From: Stenotrophomonas maltophilia
GTDB taxonomy: Bacteria; Pseudomonadota; Gammaproteobacteria; Xanthomonadales; Xanthomonadaceae
DNA length: 64,000 nt
NCBI RefSeq assembly: GCF_002799155.1
Contig: NZ_NERD01000001.1
Span: 45,115 to 109,114, forward strand
Direction: 5' to 3'
Every line of letters starts with the position of its first letter. The first letter of the stretch is position 1. Shown piece by piece: positions 41,292 through 49,812 of the stretch. A model generated the notes under the pieces. That model did not search any database and had not been told where the DNA came from. It saw nothing but the letters and a program-made list of their open reading frames with translations. The position numbers and the translations under genes are program-made.

Positions 41292-42044
41292 CTACAGACC
41301 GGGCAGTGGCTGCCAGCCGGACTCCCGCCATGGCGCTACGTCGCGCTGCTGCACGTTGATCGCCTCGACCGGCATTCCTGCAAGCCGTGCCAGCTCCGCG
41401 CGCAGCATTTCGCTGTCTACCGGCAGTGCGATGGCCACCTGCATGCGATCACCCTGCTGCCGCACCTGTACGGGCACGACCGCATGGGCTTCATGCTCGC
41501 CGCCGGTGCGACCGATCGGGTAGCGCATCGCCGTGGGCCGCCCCAGCTGCGCGAGTGCGGGTTGCCATGCCTGCAGCACGACGGGCTGTGCGGCCACGGG
41601 AACCCGCACTTCGATGAGCGCACCGGGGTAGCCGACGAGGTTGCCCACCATCACTTGGAAGCGTGCGCCATCGGGGAGGGCCAGCACGGTGGCGATCAGC
41701 ACCATCAGCGAGAAGACAGCTGCTGCGATGTGCCAGCCGCGGGGCGCGGTGGCGGCGCGGGTGGCCGTGCGCAGGCTTGGCTTGCGGCGCAGCTTGCGTG
41801 CGTAGATGCGGCGATCCTTCCTGCGGGGGCTGCTGCTGTGCTCCGGCAGGTTCAACGGGACGCGTGGCAGCCGGGCGACGCGCGCATTGATCAGGCGCGA
41901 GAGCAACCACCACGCGAGCACGAACGCCAGCAGTGGCAGCAACGTTCGCACGGCCAGATACAGCATCACCATCGGGAATACCAGGGAAATTTCGGATTCA
42001 AGCAACCGCGCCATCGTAACGGTGCTGGGTGGTGCGTGTCGCAT
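41292..42044 (-). CDS. Membrane protein of unknown function
   Basis: About 250 residues with an N-terminal double-length hydrophobic region (about 20-48, LYLAVRTLLPLLAFVLAWWL), a basic cytoplasmic loop (SSSPRRKDRRIYARKLRRK) and a second membrane segment (AAAVFSLMVLIATVLAL). A C-terminal periplasmic domain follows. The start is uncertain: ATG at 42044 has a GGCGG-like site, while ATG at 42014 has none. No family recognised. It shares its upstream region with the rightward gene at 42095. Confidence 0.6.
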   Translation of the reverse strand: MRHAPPSTVTMARLLESEISLVFPMVMLYLAVRTLLPLLAFVLAWWLLSRLINARVARLPRVPLNLPEHSSSPRRKDRRIYARKLRRKPSLRTATRAATAPRGWHIAAAVFSLMVLIATVLALPDGARFQVMVGNLVGYPGALIEVRVPVAAQPVVLQAWQPALAQLGRPTAMRYPIGRTGGEHEAHAVVPVQVRQQGDRMQVAIALPVDSEMLRAELARLAGMPVEAINVQQRDVAPWRESGWQPLPGL

Positions 42045-42094
42045 CCGCCAGCCGACACGCACGGAGCGCTTGGTTAGGATGGCTCTTTGCTGTC

Positions 42095-42766
42095 ATGGAT
42101 GAACCGATGAGCCCTGCCACGTCCCGAATTCGTCGTATCTGTGGGCAGGGGCCGATATTGTTGATGCTTCAGTGGGTCGCGCTGCTGTCGGTGGTGCTGG
42201 CCGCCGGCTTCTTCCATTACCGTGTGGAGCTGTTGCTGGAGCCGGTGACGGTGGCCTGTGGGGGCCCGGACGCCCAGGCGCGATTGCAGGTTGCCGAGCA
42301 GGTGATGGCGCGCGCGGGCGCGTTGGATGACTGGCAACCGCTGAGCTGGATTCCATGGGTGGGCGTGGTGCTGGCGCTGGTGGGGGCCATGGCGGTATGT
42401 GCAAGCCGAGCGCTATGGCTGCGCGATCGGCTGCGCACGGCGAACGTGGCGCTTATGCTGCTGCACGGCGGCGCACTGGGCCTGGCCGGATGGGTGCTGC
42501 ATCTGTACGAGAATGCGTGGAGCAGCGTGGCGCGGCTGTCACCCACGGCGTGCCTGGTGGAGCTGGCTTCGGAGGGCGATGTACCGCTGGAGCAGGCGCA
42601 GCGCGTGGTATTCCACATCCTGACGCGCGAGAACGCGCCGTTGCTGCGCAATCCGGATGATCTGGCGCTGGTGCTGACGGTGCTGCTGTTGGCCGCGATG
42701 GCCGGCGGGGTTGCCCTTTGGCGTGCGATCGCGCGGGCCCGGGCGGCACGATCGGCAGGGGCGTAA
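42095..42766 (+). CDS. Membrane protein of unknown function
   Basis: A 223-residue protein with four likely membrane segments: WVALLSVVLAAGFFHYRVEL, WVGVVLALVGAMAVCAS, VALMLLHGGALGLAGWVLHL and VLTVLLLAAMAGGVALW. A Cys/Asp-containing exposed loop lies after the first segment (VTVACGGPDAQARL). An ATG four codons later is an alternative start. No family recognised. It is followed after 30 nt by kptA. Confidence 0.6.
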   Translation: MDEPMSPATSRIRRICGQGPILLMLQWVALLSVVLAAGFFHYRVELLLEPVTVACGGPDAQARLQVAEQVMARAGALDDWQPLSWIPWVGVVLALVGAMAVCASRALWLRDRLRTANVALMLLHGGALGLAGWVLHLYENAWSSVARLSPTACLVELASEGDVPLEQAQRVVFHILTRENAPLLRNPDDLALVLTVLLLAAMAGGVALWRAIARARAARSAGA

Positions 42767-42796
42767 CTGGCATCCGGCGGTGATCTGCGGCAGCCT

Positions 42797-43348
42797 ATGC
42801 CGATGAGTACGGATACTTCACACAAGCACGCCAGCAAGTTCATGAGCCTGGTGTTGCGCCACGAACCGGAGAAGATCGGCCTGCAGCTGGATGCGCAGGG
42901 CTGGGCCGATGTCGATGATCTGCTGCAGCGGATGGCCGACCATGGCGTGGCGCTGGACCGGCACACCCTGCAGGCGGTGGTTGAGACCAATGACAAGCAG
43001 CGCTTCGCGCTGAGCGACGACGGTCTGCGCATCCGCGCCAGTCAGGGGCATTCGATCCAGGTGGATCTGGGGCTGGAGGCGCTGCAGCCGCCGGCATGGC
43101 TGTACCACGGCACGGTGGCTCGCTTCGTCGGTGCCATCCGTGAGCAGGGCCTGCGGCCTGGCGAGCGCCAGCACGTGCACCTGTCGCTGGACCGCCAGAC
43201 CGCGCAGCAGGTGGGCGCACGCCGCGGTGCGCCGGTCATCCTCAGCGTGAATGCCGGGCGCATGCATGCCGATGGCCATGTGTTCCACCGTTCGGCCAAT
43301 GGCGTGTGGCTGACCACGCACGTGCCGCCGCAGTACATCGCGGGCTGA
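42797..43348 (+). CDS. kptA: RNA 2'-phosphotransferase
   Basis: A 183-residue Tpt1/KptA-family enzyme that moves a 2'-phosphate from RNA to NAD, releasing ADP-ribose 1'',2''-cyclic phosphate. Family motifs are [17 protein letters not shown], then the [15 protein letters not shown] segment with Arg and His, LYHGT, and HVHLSLD. Length is normal for bacteria. Bacteria lack the fungal type of tRNA splicing, so the substrate is presumably another 2'-phosphorylated RNA. Confidence 0.93.
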   Translation: MPMSTDTSHKHASKFMSLVLRHEPEKIGLQLDAQGWADVDDLLQRMADHGVALDRHTLQAVVETNDKQRFALSDDGLRIRASQGHSIQVDLGLEALQPPAWLYHGTVARFVGAIREQGLRPGERQHVHLSLDRQTAQQVGARRGAPVILSVNAGRMHADGHVFHRSANGVWLTTHVPPQYIAG

Positions 43349-43414
43349 GCACACGCTCGGCGGCGCCCGGCAATCGCGCTACAGTCGACGCCTCGCCACT
43401 CCAGGGAAGACCCG

Positions 43415-44383
43415 ATGCGCTCGTTGCTGCGTGCGTTGCCGCTGTTGCTGTGTTCGCTGGCGGTGCATGCCGCCGAGGTGGACCGCCGTATTGCGGTGAC
43501 CATCGATGACCTGCCATGGGCACGGCTGGACCAGATCACACCGCCGGACCTGCAGGCGCGGCATGCGGCGTTGATGGCCCAGCTGCAGCAGGCGGGCGTG
43601 CCGGTGGTCGGCTTCGTCAACGAGAACAAGCTTGAAGTGGACGGCCAGGTGCAGCCGGCGCGGGTGCAGATGCTGCGCGACTGGCGGGATGCAGGCTATG
43701 GGCTGGGCAACCACACGTACTCGCATATGGATCTGAATGCCAAGGGCGTGCCGGCGTTCCAGCAGGATTTCCTGCGCGGCGAGACGGTGCTGCGGCCGCT
43801 GCTGGCCGAGAAGGGGCAGGCGCCGCAGTGGATGCGCCATCCCTACCTGCGCGCCGGGCGCACACCGGAAGAGCGTGCGCAGATGGATGCGTTCTTCAAG
43901 CAGCATGGCTACCGCGTGGCGCCGGTGACGGTGGACAACGGCGAGTGGGTGTGGGCGTTCGCCTATGCCAACGTGATGAACGAGCAGGCGGACTCGCCTG
44001 CGCGCGAAGCGACGCTGGCGCAGCTGCGCAAAGGCTACGTGCCGTACATGCTGAACAAGCTGGATTACTACGAGAAGCAGTCGCAGGCGCTGTTGGGGTA
44101 CGCGCTGCCGCAGGTGTGGCTGATGCATGCCAATGAGCTCAACGCGGCCACGTTCGCCGAACTGGTGGCGGCTACCAAGCGCCGCGGCTATCGCTTCATT
44201 TCACTGGACGAGGCGATGCGTGACCCGGCCTACGCACGCGGTGCCGAAGGCTACAACGGCCGCTACGGCCCGAGCTGGCTGCACCGTTGGGCGATGGCGG
44301 AGAAAAAGCCGAAGGACTTCTACGCCGGCGAACCCGAGGTGCCGGCGTGGGTGATGAAACTGGCCAAGGTCGATTCGGAGTGA
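43415..44383 (+). CDS. Exported polysaccharide deacetylase-family protein (NodB homology)
   Basis: A 322-residue exported enzyme with a signal peptide (LLLCSLAVHAAEV) and a NodB-type fold. The TIDDLPW motif carries the catalytic and metal Asp pair. The GLGNHTYSHMDLNAKG motif supplies the His-x-x-x-His metal ligands. RHPYLRAGR provides the Arg/Pro motif 3, and HANELNAATF is a late His. It removes acetyl groups from a polysaccharide, either peptidoglycan or an exopolysaccharide. It ends 3 nt before the convergent methyltransferase gene. Confidence 0.9.
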   Translation: MRSLLRALPLLLCSLAVHAAEVDRRIAVTIDDLPWARLDQITPPDLQARHAALMAQLQQAGVPVVGFVNENKLEVDGQVQPARVQMLRDWRDAGYGLGNHTYSHMDLNAKGVPAFQQDFLRGETVLRPLLAEKGQAPQWMRHPYLRAGRTPEERAQMDAFFKQHGYRVAPVTVDNGEWVWAFAYANVMNEQADSPAREATLAQLRKGYVPYMLNKLDYYEKQSQALLGYALPQVWLMHANELNAATFAELVAATKRRGYRFISLDEAMRDPAYARGAEGYNGRYGPSWLHRWAMAEKKPKDFYAGEPEVPAWVMKLAKVDSE

Positions 44384-44386
44384 AGC

Positions 44387-45229
44387 TCAGCGCTTGACGG
44401 CCAGCACGCCGTCCAGTGCCAGTTCGGCCCTGAAGCCGGCCTTCTCCAGCCGCTTGGCCACTTCACGCGGGACGTCGCGGCCGCTGGTCAGCTTGTTCGG
44501 CGCACCGGTGTAATGGAACAGCCGACCGCCCTTGCGGATCACGCGGGCGAGGTGGTCGTAGAACACCTGTGAGTACAGCTCGCCGGCGATGCCGAAGCGC
44601 GGCGGGTCGTGCAGGATCGCATCGACGCTGTTGCTGGCAACCTGTTCGATCTGCTGCGAGACGTCGCCGTGGCTCAACTGCAGGCGGCCACCGGCGGCAG
44701 CCGAGTCTGGATCCGGCGACCACGGGTTGAGCGTGCGCAGCCACATCACATCGGCGTTCTTCTCGAACGAGCGGATCTGGCCGACACCGGCCTCCAGCGC
44801 GCAGGCGGCGAAGTAGCCCAGGCCGCCGCAGGTATCGAGAATGACCTTGCCGGCGGGAGCGACCAGCTCGACCTTGCGTCGCGCATCCTCGAACGGCGAC
44901 AGCTTCGAGGTCGGCAGCATCTTGATGCCGTCGATCTCGAAGGTGGGGGCGCCCCACTCGGTCGGTACCAGCTTGATCAGCGAGCCGCTGTAGCGCGAGA
45001 TCGGCTCGAACGCCTCGCCATCCCAGTAGTACAGCGTGCGGTCCTTCAGCTTGCCCGGCCACGGATAGTGCTGGCCGCGGAAGGTGAAACCCTCGGCATC
45101 CAGCTGTACCGCCTCTTCGCTGCGGCCGAGGTCGAGCGAGCCCTGCCATTCGGCGGCGCCCTTGTCATGGGCACGGCGCAGGGTGTCGGCGCTGTCGCGG
45201 GTCAGCAGGGGGCCGGTGTAATGGGGCAC
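44387..45229 (-). CDS. Class I SAM-dependent methyltransferase
   Basis: A methyltransferase of about 280 residues. The SAM site is VILDTCGGLGYFAACALEAG with the DTCGGLG glycine loop, followed by SFEKNADVM at the acidic position. The HDPPRFG motif (NPPF/DPPR-like) suggests an exocyclic-amine or RNA/base target. FHYTGAPN also fits. The N-terminus is uncertain: the frame runs upstream into a SMAG repeat, so a GTG at 45229 (VPHYTGPLLTRDS) is the more natural start. Convergent with the deacetylase. Confidence 0.78.
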   Translation of the reverse strand: MPHYTGPLLTRDSADTLRRAHDKGAAEWQGSLDLGRSEEAVQLDAEGFTFRGQHYPWPGKLKDRTLYYWDGEAFEPISRYSGSLIKLVPTEWGAPTFEIDGIKMLPTSKLSPFEDARRKVELVAPAGKVILDTCGGLGYFAACALEAGVGQIRSFEKNADVMWLRTLNPWSPDPDSAAAGGRLQLSHGDVSQQIEQVASNSVDAILHDPPRFGIAGELYSQVFYDHLARVIRKGGRLFHYTGAPNKLTSGRDVPREVAKRLEKAGFRAELALDGVLAVKR

Positions 45230-45293
45230 GGCGGGTACCGGGGCGGTTCGGGGGAGGGCATGGTACCGCAGCTGTTGTAGCGCCAAGCCGATG

Positions 45294-45674
45294 TCACAGT
45301 AGATCCACGCCATGCGTGGATGCGGGCAGGGCGGAGTCGAGCGTGGGCCCGACGCTGCCGCTGGTACAGCTGTAGCCGTGCATGGTGCCTTCTCCTGAAA
45401 TCATGTTGACGCCACGCGACGGCCGCATGCCCTGCAGCGCGCACGACCGACGGTGGACCTCCTGGGTTTCCGGTGGCTGCCGAGCGAAGTCGTAGCGCAT
45501 GCTGCCGTCCTCCTGCAGCAGCCAGTGCACGGTGACGCGTTCCTTCGTGCCTTCGCCGAGGTCCCAGTCCAGGGTGCGCATTATCAGGATCTGGCCATCG
45601 GGCAGTTCCCGGACTTCGTCATAGGCGCCCTGGGTCTTCGGGGCGCTCACCGCAAGCAGCAGGAACAACAGCAT
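45294..45674 (-). CDS. Secreted hypothetical protein
   Basis: A 126-residue protein with a short hydrophobic N-terminus (MLLFLLLAVSAPKTQG) as a probable signal. A beta-rich domain with two Cys follows (QEVHRRSCALQGM; MHGYSCTSG). Its last residues (STHGVDLL) are encoded by a SMAG palindrome (45299-45321), so the C-terminus has been altered by the repeat. No family recognised. Confidence 0.6.
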   Translation of the reverse strand: MLLFLLLAVSAPKTQGAYDEVRELPDGQILIMRTLDWDLGEGTKERVTVHWLLQEDGSMRYDFARQPPETQEVHRRSCALQGMRPSRGVNMISGEGTMHGYSCTSGSVGPTLDSALPASTHGVDLL

Positions 45675-45743
45675 CCGCGTCCATCCTCAAAGAAGACAGG
45701 ATCTGCCGACGCCGGTCCATGCAGCCATCAGAATCGTTGCGGA

Positions 45744-46163
45744 TTACGGGCACTTCACCGCATACACCGGCCCGGCCCCGATCAGCATCAGCGCCATGTA
45801 GTCGCTGTCGGTGGCCTTGCCCTTCAACTTGGCGCCCTTGTTGAAGTGGAAGATGCCGAAGCCGCCAGCCATGCGGATCAACGCGCTGTCGATCTGGTCG
45901 GCATCATCACGGAAGTAGCGGCTGATCTCGCTGCGGTTGGCCTTGTGCAGGGCATTGGGCTCGCGCTGCCATTGCTCGCCACGGCTGAAGGAGACGAAGT
46001 ACTGGCCACCTTCCTTGTCGATGCGGAAGTCGGCGGGTTTGCGCGCGCTGGTGGCGAAGCAGCCCTGCAGCGGGTCGACGGAGAAGGGAAGCCCGGCGTC
46101 ACCGCTGCAGGCGGCGGTCAGCAGCAGGAGGGCACCGGGCAGCAGCAGGCGAAGCGTGCGCAT
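45744..46163 (-). CDS. Small lipoprotein
   Basis: A 139-residue lipoprotein (LLLTAACSG, lipid Cys19) with a soluble domain. The domain has one internal Cys, a terminal Cys (VKCP) and two patterns, YFVSFSRGEQWQRE and MAGGFGIFHFNKGAK. No family recognised. Same strand as 45294-45674 but 69 nt apart, with no sign of coupling. Confidence 0.66.
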   Translation of the reverse strand: MRTLRLLLPGALLLLTAACSGDAGLPFSVDPLQGCFATSARKPADFRIDKEGGQYFVSFSRGEQWQREPNALHKANRSEISRYFRDDADQIDSALIRMAGGFGIFHFNKGAKLKGKATDSDYMALMLIGAGPVYAVKCP

Positions 46164-46253
46164 GGGATGTCCCTACAGGGCAGGTGCGGCTAGTGTAGGC
46201 AGCACGCGGGCGTGGCCCGTACAGAAATTCGGCAAGAGCACAGGGGTTTTCGG

Positions 46254-46538
46254 ATGGCGCAGGGCAAGGCACCGTGGTGCGGCGTGGCCAGTTGGCTGGG
46301 GATTGCAGTGGGGTGGGGCGCGGGCACCGTGGCGGCGCAGGCGGCCGTCGCTGCGGGTGGCAATGGCATGGCCGCAGGGCTGGGCGTGGGCGTGCTGGGT
46401 GCGGCGCTGGTGGGCGGCGGCTTGGCAGTGGCCTCGCGCGTGCGCGGTGAGCGCTGGCCGTGGATCGGCATTGGCGGTGCAGTGCTGAGCGCGCTGCCGC
46501 TGCTGATGTATCTGCTGCGGATGATGTTGAAGCTGTAG
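46254..46538 (+). CDS. Small membrane protein
   Basis: A 94-residue protein with three hydrophobic, Gly/Ala-rich segments: VASWLGIAVGWGAGTVAAQA, the central GLGVGVLGAALVGGGLAVAS, and IGIGGAVLSALPLLMYLL. The ATG at 46254 is preferred over one 14 codons upstream. Function unknown. A SMAG pair follows directly. Confidence 0.55.
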   Translation: MAQGKAPWCGVASWLGIAVGWGAGTVAAQAAVAAGGNGMAAGLGVGVLGAALVGGGLAVASRVRGERWPWIGIGGAVLSALPLLMYLLRMMLKL

Positions 46539-46540
46539 CG

Positions 46541-46618
46541 GTAGTGCCGGCCGCTGGCCGGCACCTGCAGGTTGCGTGCGGCGCTCATGGGGTTGCCGGC
46601 CAGCGGCCGGCACTACCC
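46541..46618. repeat. SMAG inverted pair
   Basis: GTAGTGCCGGCCGCTGGCCG and its inverted copy ending CCGGCACTACC face each other about 30 nt apart, between the small membrane protein and dmeF. Confidence 0.82.
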
Positions 46619-46626
46619 GGCGCGGG

Positions 46627-47619
46627 TCATGCGCTGCGATGGATCTCCACCGTCACGTGCACCAGCTCTTCGTGGATGGCCAGCGCGTTGCGCACGGTAT
46701 CGGCATCGAGGCTGGCGTCGCTGGTGACCACGCTGGCGCTGACCGCGTACTTGCCGCGGCCGACCTGCCAGACGTGCAGGTCGGCCAGGCGTGCCGGCCA
46801 CGGGCCCTGCTCGATCACTTCGCGCACTTCGGCCACCACCGGTGCGTCCATCTGCGCGTCGAGCAGGATGCGGCCGCTGTCGCGCAGCAGGCCGATCGCC
46901 CAGACCGTCACCAGCACGGCGCCGACCAGGCCCATCACCGGGTCCAGCCAGGTCAGGCCCAGCAGCTTGCCGCCGAGCAGGGCGACGATGGCCAGCACCG
47001 AGGTGGCAGCGTCGGCCAGCACGTGCACATACGCCGAGCGCAGGTTGAGGTCGTGGCCGTGTGCGTGACTCTGATCGTGGTGATCGTGGTGATCGTGGTG
47101 ATCGTGGTCATGCCCATGGTGATGGCCATGCTCATGCCTGTGGTGGTGATGCGCGTGGCCCGGGCTGTCGTGCAGCCACCAGGCACACAGCAGGTTCACG
47201 CCCAGCCCGACCGCAGCGATGGCGATGGCTTCGTTGTAGTGGATCGGTGCCGGTGCCCACAGCCGCTCCAGTGATTGCACGGCCATCAGCGCGGCGACGC
47301 CGAGCAGGGCGATGGCGCTGGTATAGCCGGCCAGGATCTCGATCTTCCAGGTGCCGAAGGCGAAGCGCGGGTCGTGCGCGTAGTGGCGCGCGCAGCGATA
47401 GGCGAACACCGAAAGGCCCAGCGCCAGCGCATGCGAGCTCATGTGCCAGCCGTCGGCGAGCACGGCCATGGAGTTGAACCACCATCCGCCGACGATCTCC
47501 ACCAGCATCATGCAGACGGTGAGCCACAGGGCGCGGCGGGTGTTGCGTTCGGCCAGCGGGTTGCCGTCGTCGAAACGGTGTTCGTGGCGACGGGCGGCGG
47601 CGAGGGCGTCCAGATGCAT
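46627..47619 (-). CDS. dmeF: Cation diffusion facilitator, Co/Ni (DmeF-type) efflux
   Basis: A 330-residue CDF transporter exporting divalent metal by proton exchange. Six membrane segments are visible. The metal site is HMSSHALAL in TM2 (the usual HxxxD region, with ADGWHMSSHAL) and YVHVLADAATS in TM5. A cytoplasmic loop between TM4 and TM5 is extremely His-rich (about 15 His in 40 residues), as in DmeF/CzcD-like pumps. The C-terminal domain carries DLHVWQVGRGKYAVS. It is divergent from a metal regulator (47668) across an ATACCC/GGGTAT palindrome, so Ni/Co rather than Zn is the likely cargo. ATG at 47619 lies downstream of the operator. Confidence 0.9.
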   Translation of the reverse strand: MHLDALAAARRHEHRFDDGNPLAERNTRRALWLTVCMMLVEIVGGWWFNSMAVLADGWHMSSHALALGLSVFAYRCARHYAHDPRFAFGTWKIEILAGYTSAIALLGVAALMAVQSLERLWAPAPIHYNEAIAIAAVGLGVNLLCAWWLHDSPGHAHHHHRHEHGHHHGHDHDHHDHHDHHDQSHAHGHDLNLRSAYVHVLADAATSVLAIVALLGGKLLGLTWLDPVMGLVGAVLVTVWAIGLLRDSGRILLDAQMDAPVVAEVREVIEQGPWPARLADLHVWQVGRGKYAVSASVVTSDASLDADTVRNALAIHEELVHVTVEIHRSA

Positions 47620-47639
47620 GGGGTCAGAGGGTGGAGTGG

Positions 47640-47656
47640 ATACCCCCATAGGGTAT
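47640..47656. promoter_or_regulatory. DmeR/RcnR-type operator
   Basis: ATACCCCCATAGGGTAT is a palindrome with six-base arms (ATACCC, GGGTAT) lying between the divergent dmeF and regulator starts. It resembles the G/C-tract operators of CsoR/RcnR regulators. Confidence 0.78.
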
Positions 47657-47667
47657 ATGATCCCGCC

Positions 47668-47952
47668 ATGGCTCATGTACACAAGCATCGAAAGCAGCTG
47701 CTGACCCGGGTGCGCCGCATCGGCGGCCAGGTGGCGGCGTTGGAGCAGGCGCTGGACAGGCCGGAGGGTGAGGCCGGCGACTGTGCGAACGTGCTGGTGC
47801 AGGTTGCCGCCGTGCGCGGTGCCGCCCACAGCCTGCTGATGGAGCTGCTGCACGAGCACCTGCAGGAACACGTGGTGGGCGCCGAAGACCCGCAGCAGCG
47901 GGCGGACGAGGCCGCGGTGCTGGTGGAGCTGCTGCGCCGCTACGGCAAATAG
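47668..47952 (+). CDS. dmeR: CsoR/RcnR-family metal-sensing repressor (DmeR-like)
   Basis: A 94-residue all-helical repressor. The metal ligand pattern of RcnR is conserved: His3 in MAHVHKH, Cys39 in GDCANVLVQVAAVRG, and His64 and His68 in HEHLQEHVV, with the same spacing as Cys35/His60/His64 of E. coli RcnR. This is a Ni/Co signature rather than the Cu or formaldehyde one. It binds the ATACCC...GGGTAT palindrome next to its own gene and releases it when Ni/Co is bound, raising dmeF expression. The divergent layout supports that. Confidence 0.9.
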   Translation: MAHVHKHRKQLLTRVRRIGGQVAALEQALDRPEGEAGDCANVLVQVAAVRGAAHSLLMELLHEHLQEHVVGAEDPQQRADEAAVLVELLRRYGK

Positions 47953-47964
47953 CAGCGGCCGGCA

Positions 47965-48336
47965 CTACCCGTGCCGGTGCCGCGCGTTCCAGATGTGCGT
48001 GGCGGTCAGCAGCAGGCTGCCGGTGACGGTCATCGGTGTTTCCCAATCGTGCGAGGGCAGCGCCAGCGCACCGGCCAGCAGCAGGCCGAGCCCGGCGCCG
48101 GCGGTGGCCCAGGCCAGCACGGGCAATGGGTGACGGCGCTCGGCCCGCCACAGCGCGTAGCCGGTCAGCGGCAGGGCGATGGCCACGAACAGCAGGTGCA
48201 CCCATTCCGCTTCGGCCCAGGTGCCAAACAGTGGCAGCGCGGCGGCAAGCAGGGGCAGTGCCAGGCAGTGCAGCAGGCACAGGCTGGACAGGGCGACCGC
48301 GCCGGCATCGAGCAGGGCGGCAGACGGCGACTTCAT
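47965..48336 (-). CDS. MerC-domain membrane protein
   Basis: A 123-residue protein with four membrane segments of MerC type, including the metal-thiol motif SSLCLLHCLALPLL (two Cys three apart with a His). The later segments are VHLLFVAIALPLTGYALW and ATAGAGLGLLLAGALAL. In Xanthomonads such MerC-like proteins occur in Zur regulons rather than mercury operons. The Zur-like palindrome at 48362 lies in its promoter, divergent to the COG0523 GTPase. Likely zinc handling. Confidence 0.82.
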   Translation of the reverse strand: MKSPSAALLDAGAVALSSLCLLHCLALPLLAAALPLFGTWAEAEWVHLLFVAIALPLTGYALWRAERRHPLPVLAWATAGAGLGLLLAGALALPSHDWETPMTVTGSLLLTATHIWNARHRHG

Positions 48337-48361
48337 CGGGGGAGGTTCCTTGCGCAACAAT

Positions 48362-48376
48362 TGTTATACAGTAACA
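48362..48376. promoter_or_regulatory. Zur-type operator
   Basis: TGTTATACAGTAACA is a palindrome (TGTTA, TAACA) in the short gap between a MerC-like gene and a COG0523 GTPase. It fits the Zur consensus of gammaproteobacteria, with TGTTATA half-sites. Confidence 0.78.
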
Positions 48377-48405
48377 TTTCCGTTCCGCAGCCAACCCGCT
48401 CCGAC

Positions 48406-49731
48406 ATGAACACTGTTTCCCGCGCCGACCGTCGCCTTCCGGTCACCGTGCTGTCCGGCTTCCTCGGGGCCGGCAAGACCACCCTGCTCAACCAGATCCT
48501 GCGCAACCGCGAGGGCCTGCGCGTGGCGGTCATCGTCAACGACATGAGCGAGGTCAACATCGATGCACAGCTGGTGCGCGAGGGCGGCGCCGAACTGCGC
48601 CGCACCGAAGAGACGCTGGTGGAGTTCAGCAACGGCTGCATCTGCTGCACGCTGCGCGACGACCTGCTGCAGGAAGTGCGGCGGCTGGCCGATGCCGGTC
48701 GCTACGACTACCTGCTGATCGAGTCGACCGGAATCGGTGAGCCGATGCCGGTGGCGGCCACCTTCGCGGTACGCGACGAGCAGGGCTTCAGCCTGAGTGA
48801 CATCGCGCGCCTGGACACGATGGTGACGGTGGTGGATGGCAGTGCGTTCCTGGCCGACTTCGGTTCGACGCTGCGCCTGGCCGAGCGCGGGCAGCAGGCC
48901 GGGCCGGACGACGATCGCGGCGTGGTCGACCTGCTGTGCGAGCAGGTGGAGTTCGCCGATGTGATCGTGGTCAGCAAGATCGACCAGGTGGATGACGAAG
49001 TGCTGCAGGACACACTGGCCGTGCTGCGTGGCCTGAACCGCGAAGCGAAACTGCTGCTGTCCAGCTTCGGTGACGTGCCGCTGGCCGAGCTGGTGGACAC
49101 CGGCCGCTTCGATTACGAGCGTGCGCAACGTGCGCCGGGTTGGGTGAAGGAACTGCGTGGCGAGCACGCGCCGGAAACCGAGGAATACGGCATCGCCAGT
49201 TTCGTCTACCGCTCGCGGCGACCCTTCCATCCTGCGCGCTTCGCGCGCGCGCTGCAGTCGGGGATGCCCGGTGTGATCCGCAGCAAGGGCTGGTTCTGGC
49301 TGGCCAACCGCATGGACTGGGTGGGCGAGCTGAACACCGTGGGCGCCGCGACGCGGACGCAGGCGGCGGGGTTCTGGTACGCCGCGCGCGATCGCGTGCG
49401 CGCCGGGCTGGAAGACACCGCGCCGTTGTTGCCACCGACGCCGCTGCCTTACAGCGACCTGGGCTGGGCACGGCAGCAGGCCGACTGCTGGAGCGCGCCG
49501 TTGCCGGGGCTGGAAGAATTCCCGGATGCGGCCGCACATTCGGCGATGCAGCGGCTGTGGCACCCGCTGTGGGGCGACCGCCGCCAGGAGCTGGTGGTGA
49601 TCGGCGTGCACATGGATGAGCGTGCGGTGCGCGCGGAGCTGGATGCCTGCCTGCTCAACGAGCAGGAACTGCGCGCGGGCCCGCTGCTGTGGCAGCAGCT
49701 GCCGCAGGCGTTCCCGGTGTGGAAGCGTTGA
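48406..49731 (+). CDS. COG0523 GTP-binding metallochaperone (CobW/ZigA-like)
   Basis: A 441-residue P-loop GTPase. Walker A is SGFLGAGKTTLLNQI, the metal-binding NGCICCTL has the CxCC motif and the Walker B region is ESTGIGEP. The guanine motif is VSKIDQ (SKxD). The C-terminal CobW_C domain carries VIRSKGWFWLANRMD and IGVHMDERAV. Such GTPases deliver zinc to client enzymes under starvation. The Zur-like site 30 nt upstream supports a role in zinc starvation, as with ZigA. Confidence 0.93.
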   Translation: MNTVSRADRRLPVTVLSGFLGAGKTTLLNQILRNREGLRVAVIVNDMSEVNIDAQLVREGGAELRRTEETLVEFSNGCICCTLRDDLLQEVRRLADAGRYDYLLIESTGIGEPMPVAATFAVRDEQGFSLSDIARLDTMVTVVDGSAFLADFGSTLRLAERGQQAGPDDDRGVVDLLCEQVEFADVIVVSKIDQVDDEVLQDTLAVLRGLNREAKLLLSSFGDVPLAELVDTGRFDYERAQRAPGWVKELRGEHAPETEEYGIASFVYRSRRPFHPARFARALQSGMPGVIRSKGWFWLANRMDWVGELNTVGAATRTQAAGFWYAARDRVRAGLEDTAPLLPPTPLPYSDLGWARQQADCWSAPLPGLEEFPDAAAHSAMQRLWHPLWGDRRQELVVIGVHMDERAVRAELDACLLNEQELRAGPLLWQQLPQAFPVWKR

Positions 49732-49755
49732 GCGGGCGTTGAGCGCTGGCGGTGT

Positions 49756-49812
49756 GCCGGCCAGCGGCCGGCACTACCCGCCATGCATCCATCCATGCAT
49801 GGCGGGGATCTA
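49756..49812. repeat. Two SMAG palindromes, the second at a gene end
   Basis: GTGCCGGCCAGCGG with CCGGCACTAC (49756-49776) and a second ending in GGATCTAC (to 49813). The GTAG of the second, read leftward, gives the TAG stop of the ABC-F gene. Confidence 0.78.

Noticed and set aside
45230..45313. ATG at 45313 as the methyltransferase start
   Set aside because: The codons lie in a SMAG palindrome (encoding MAWIY); no ribosome site and no conserved look.
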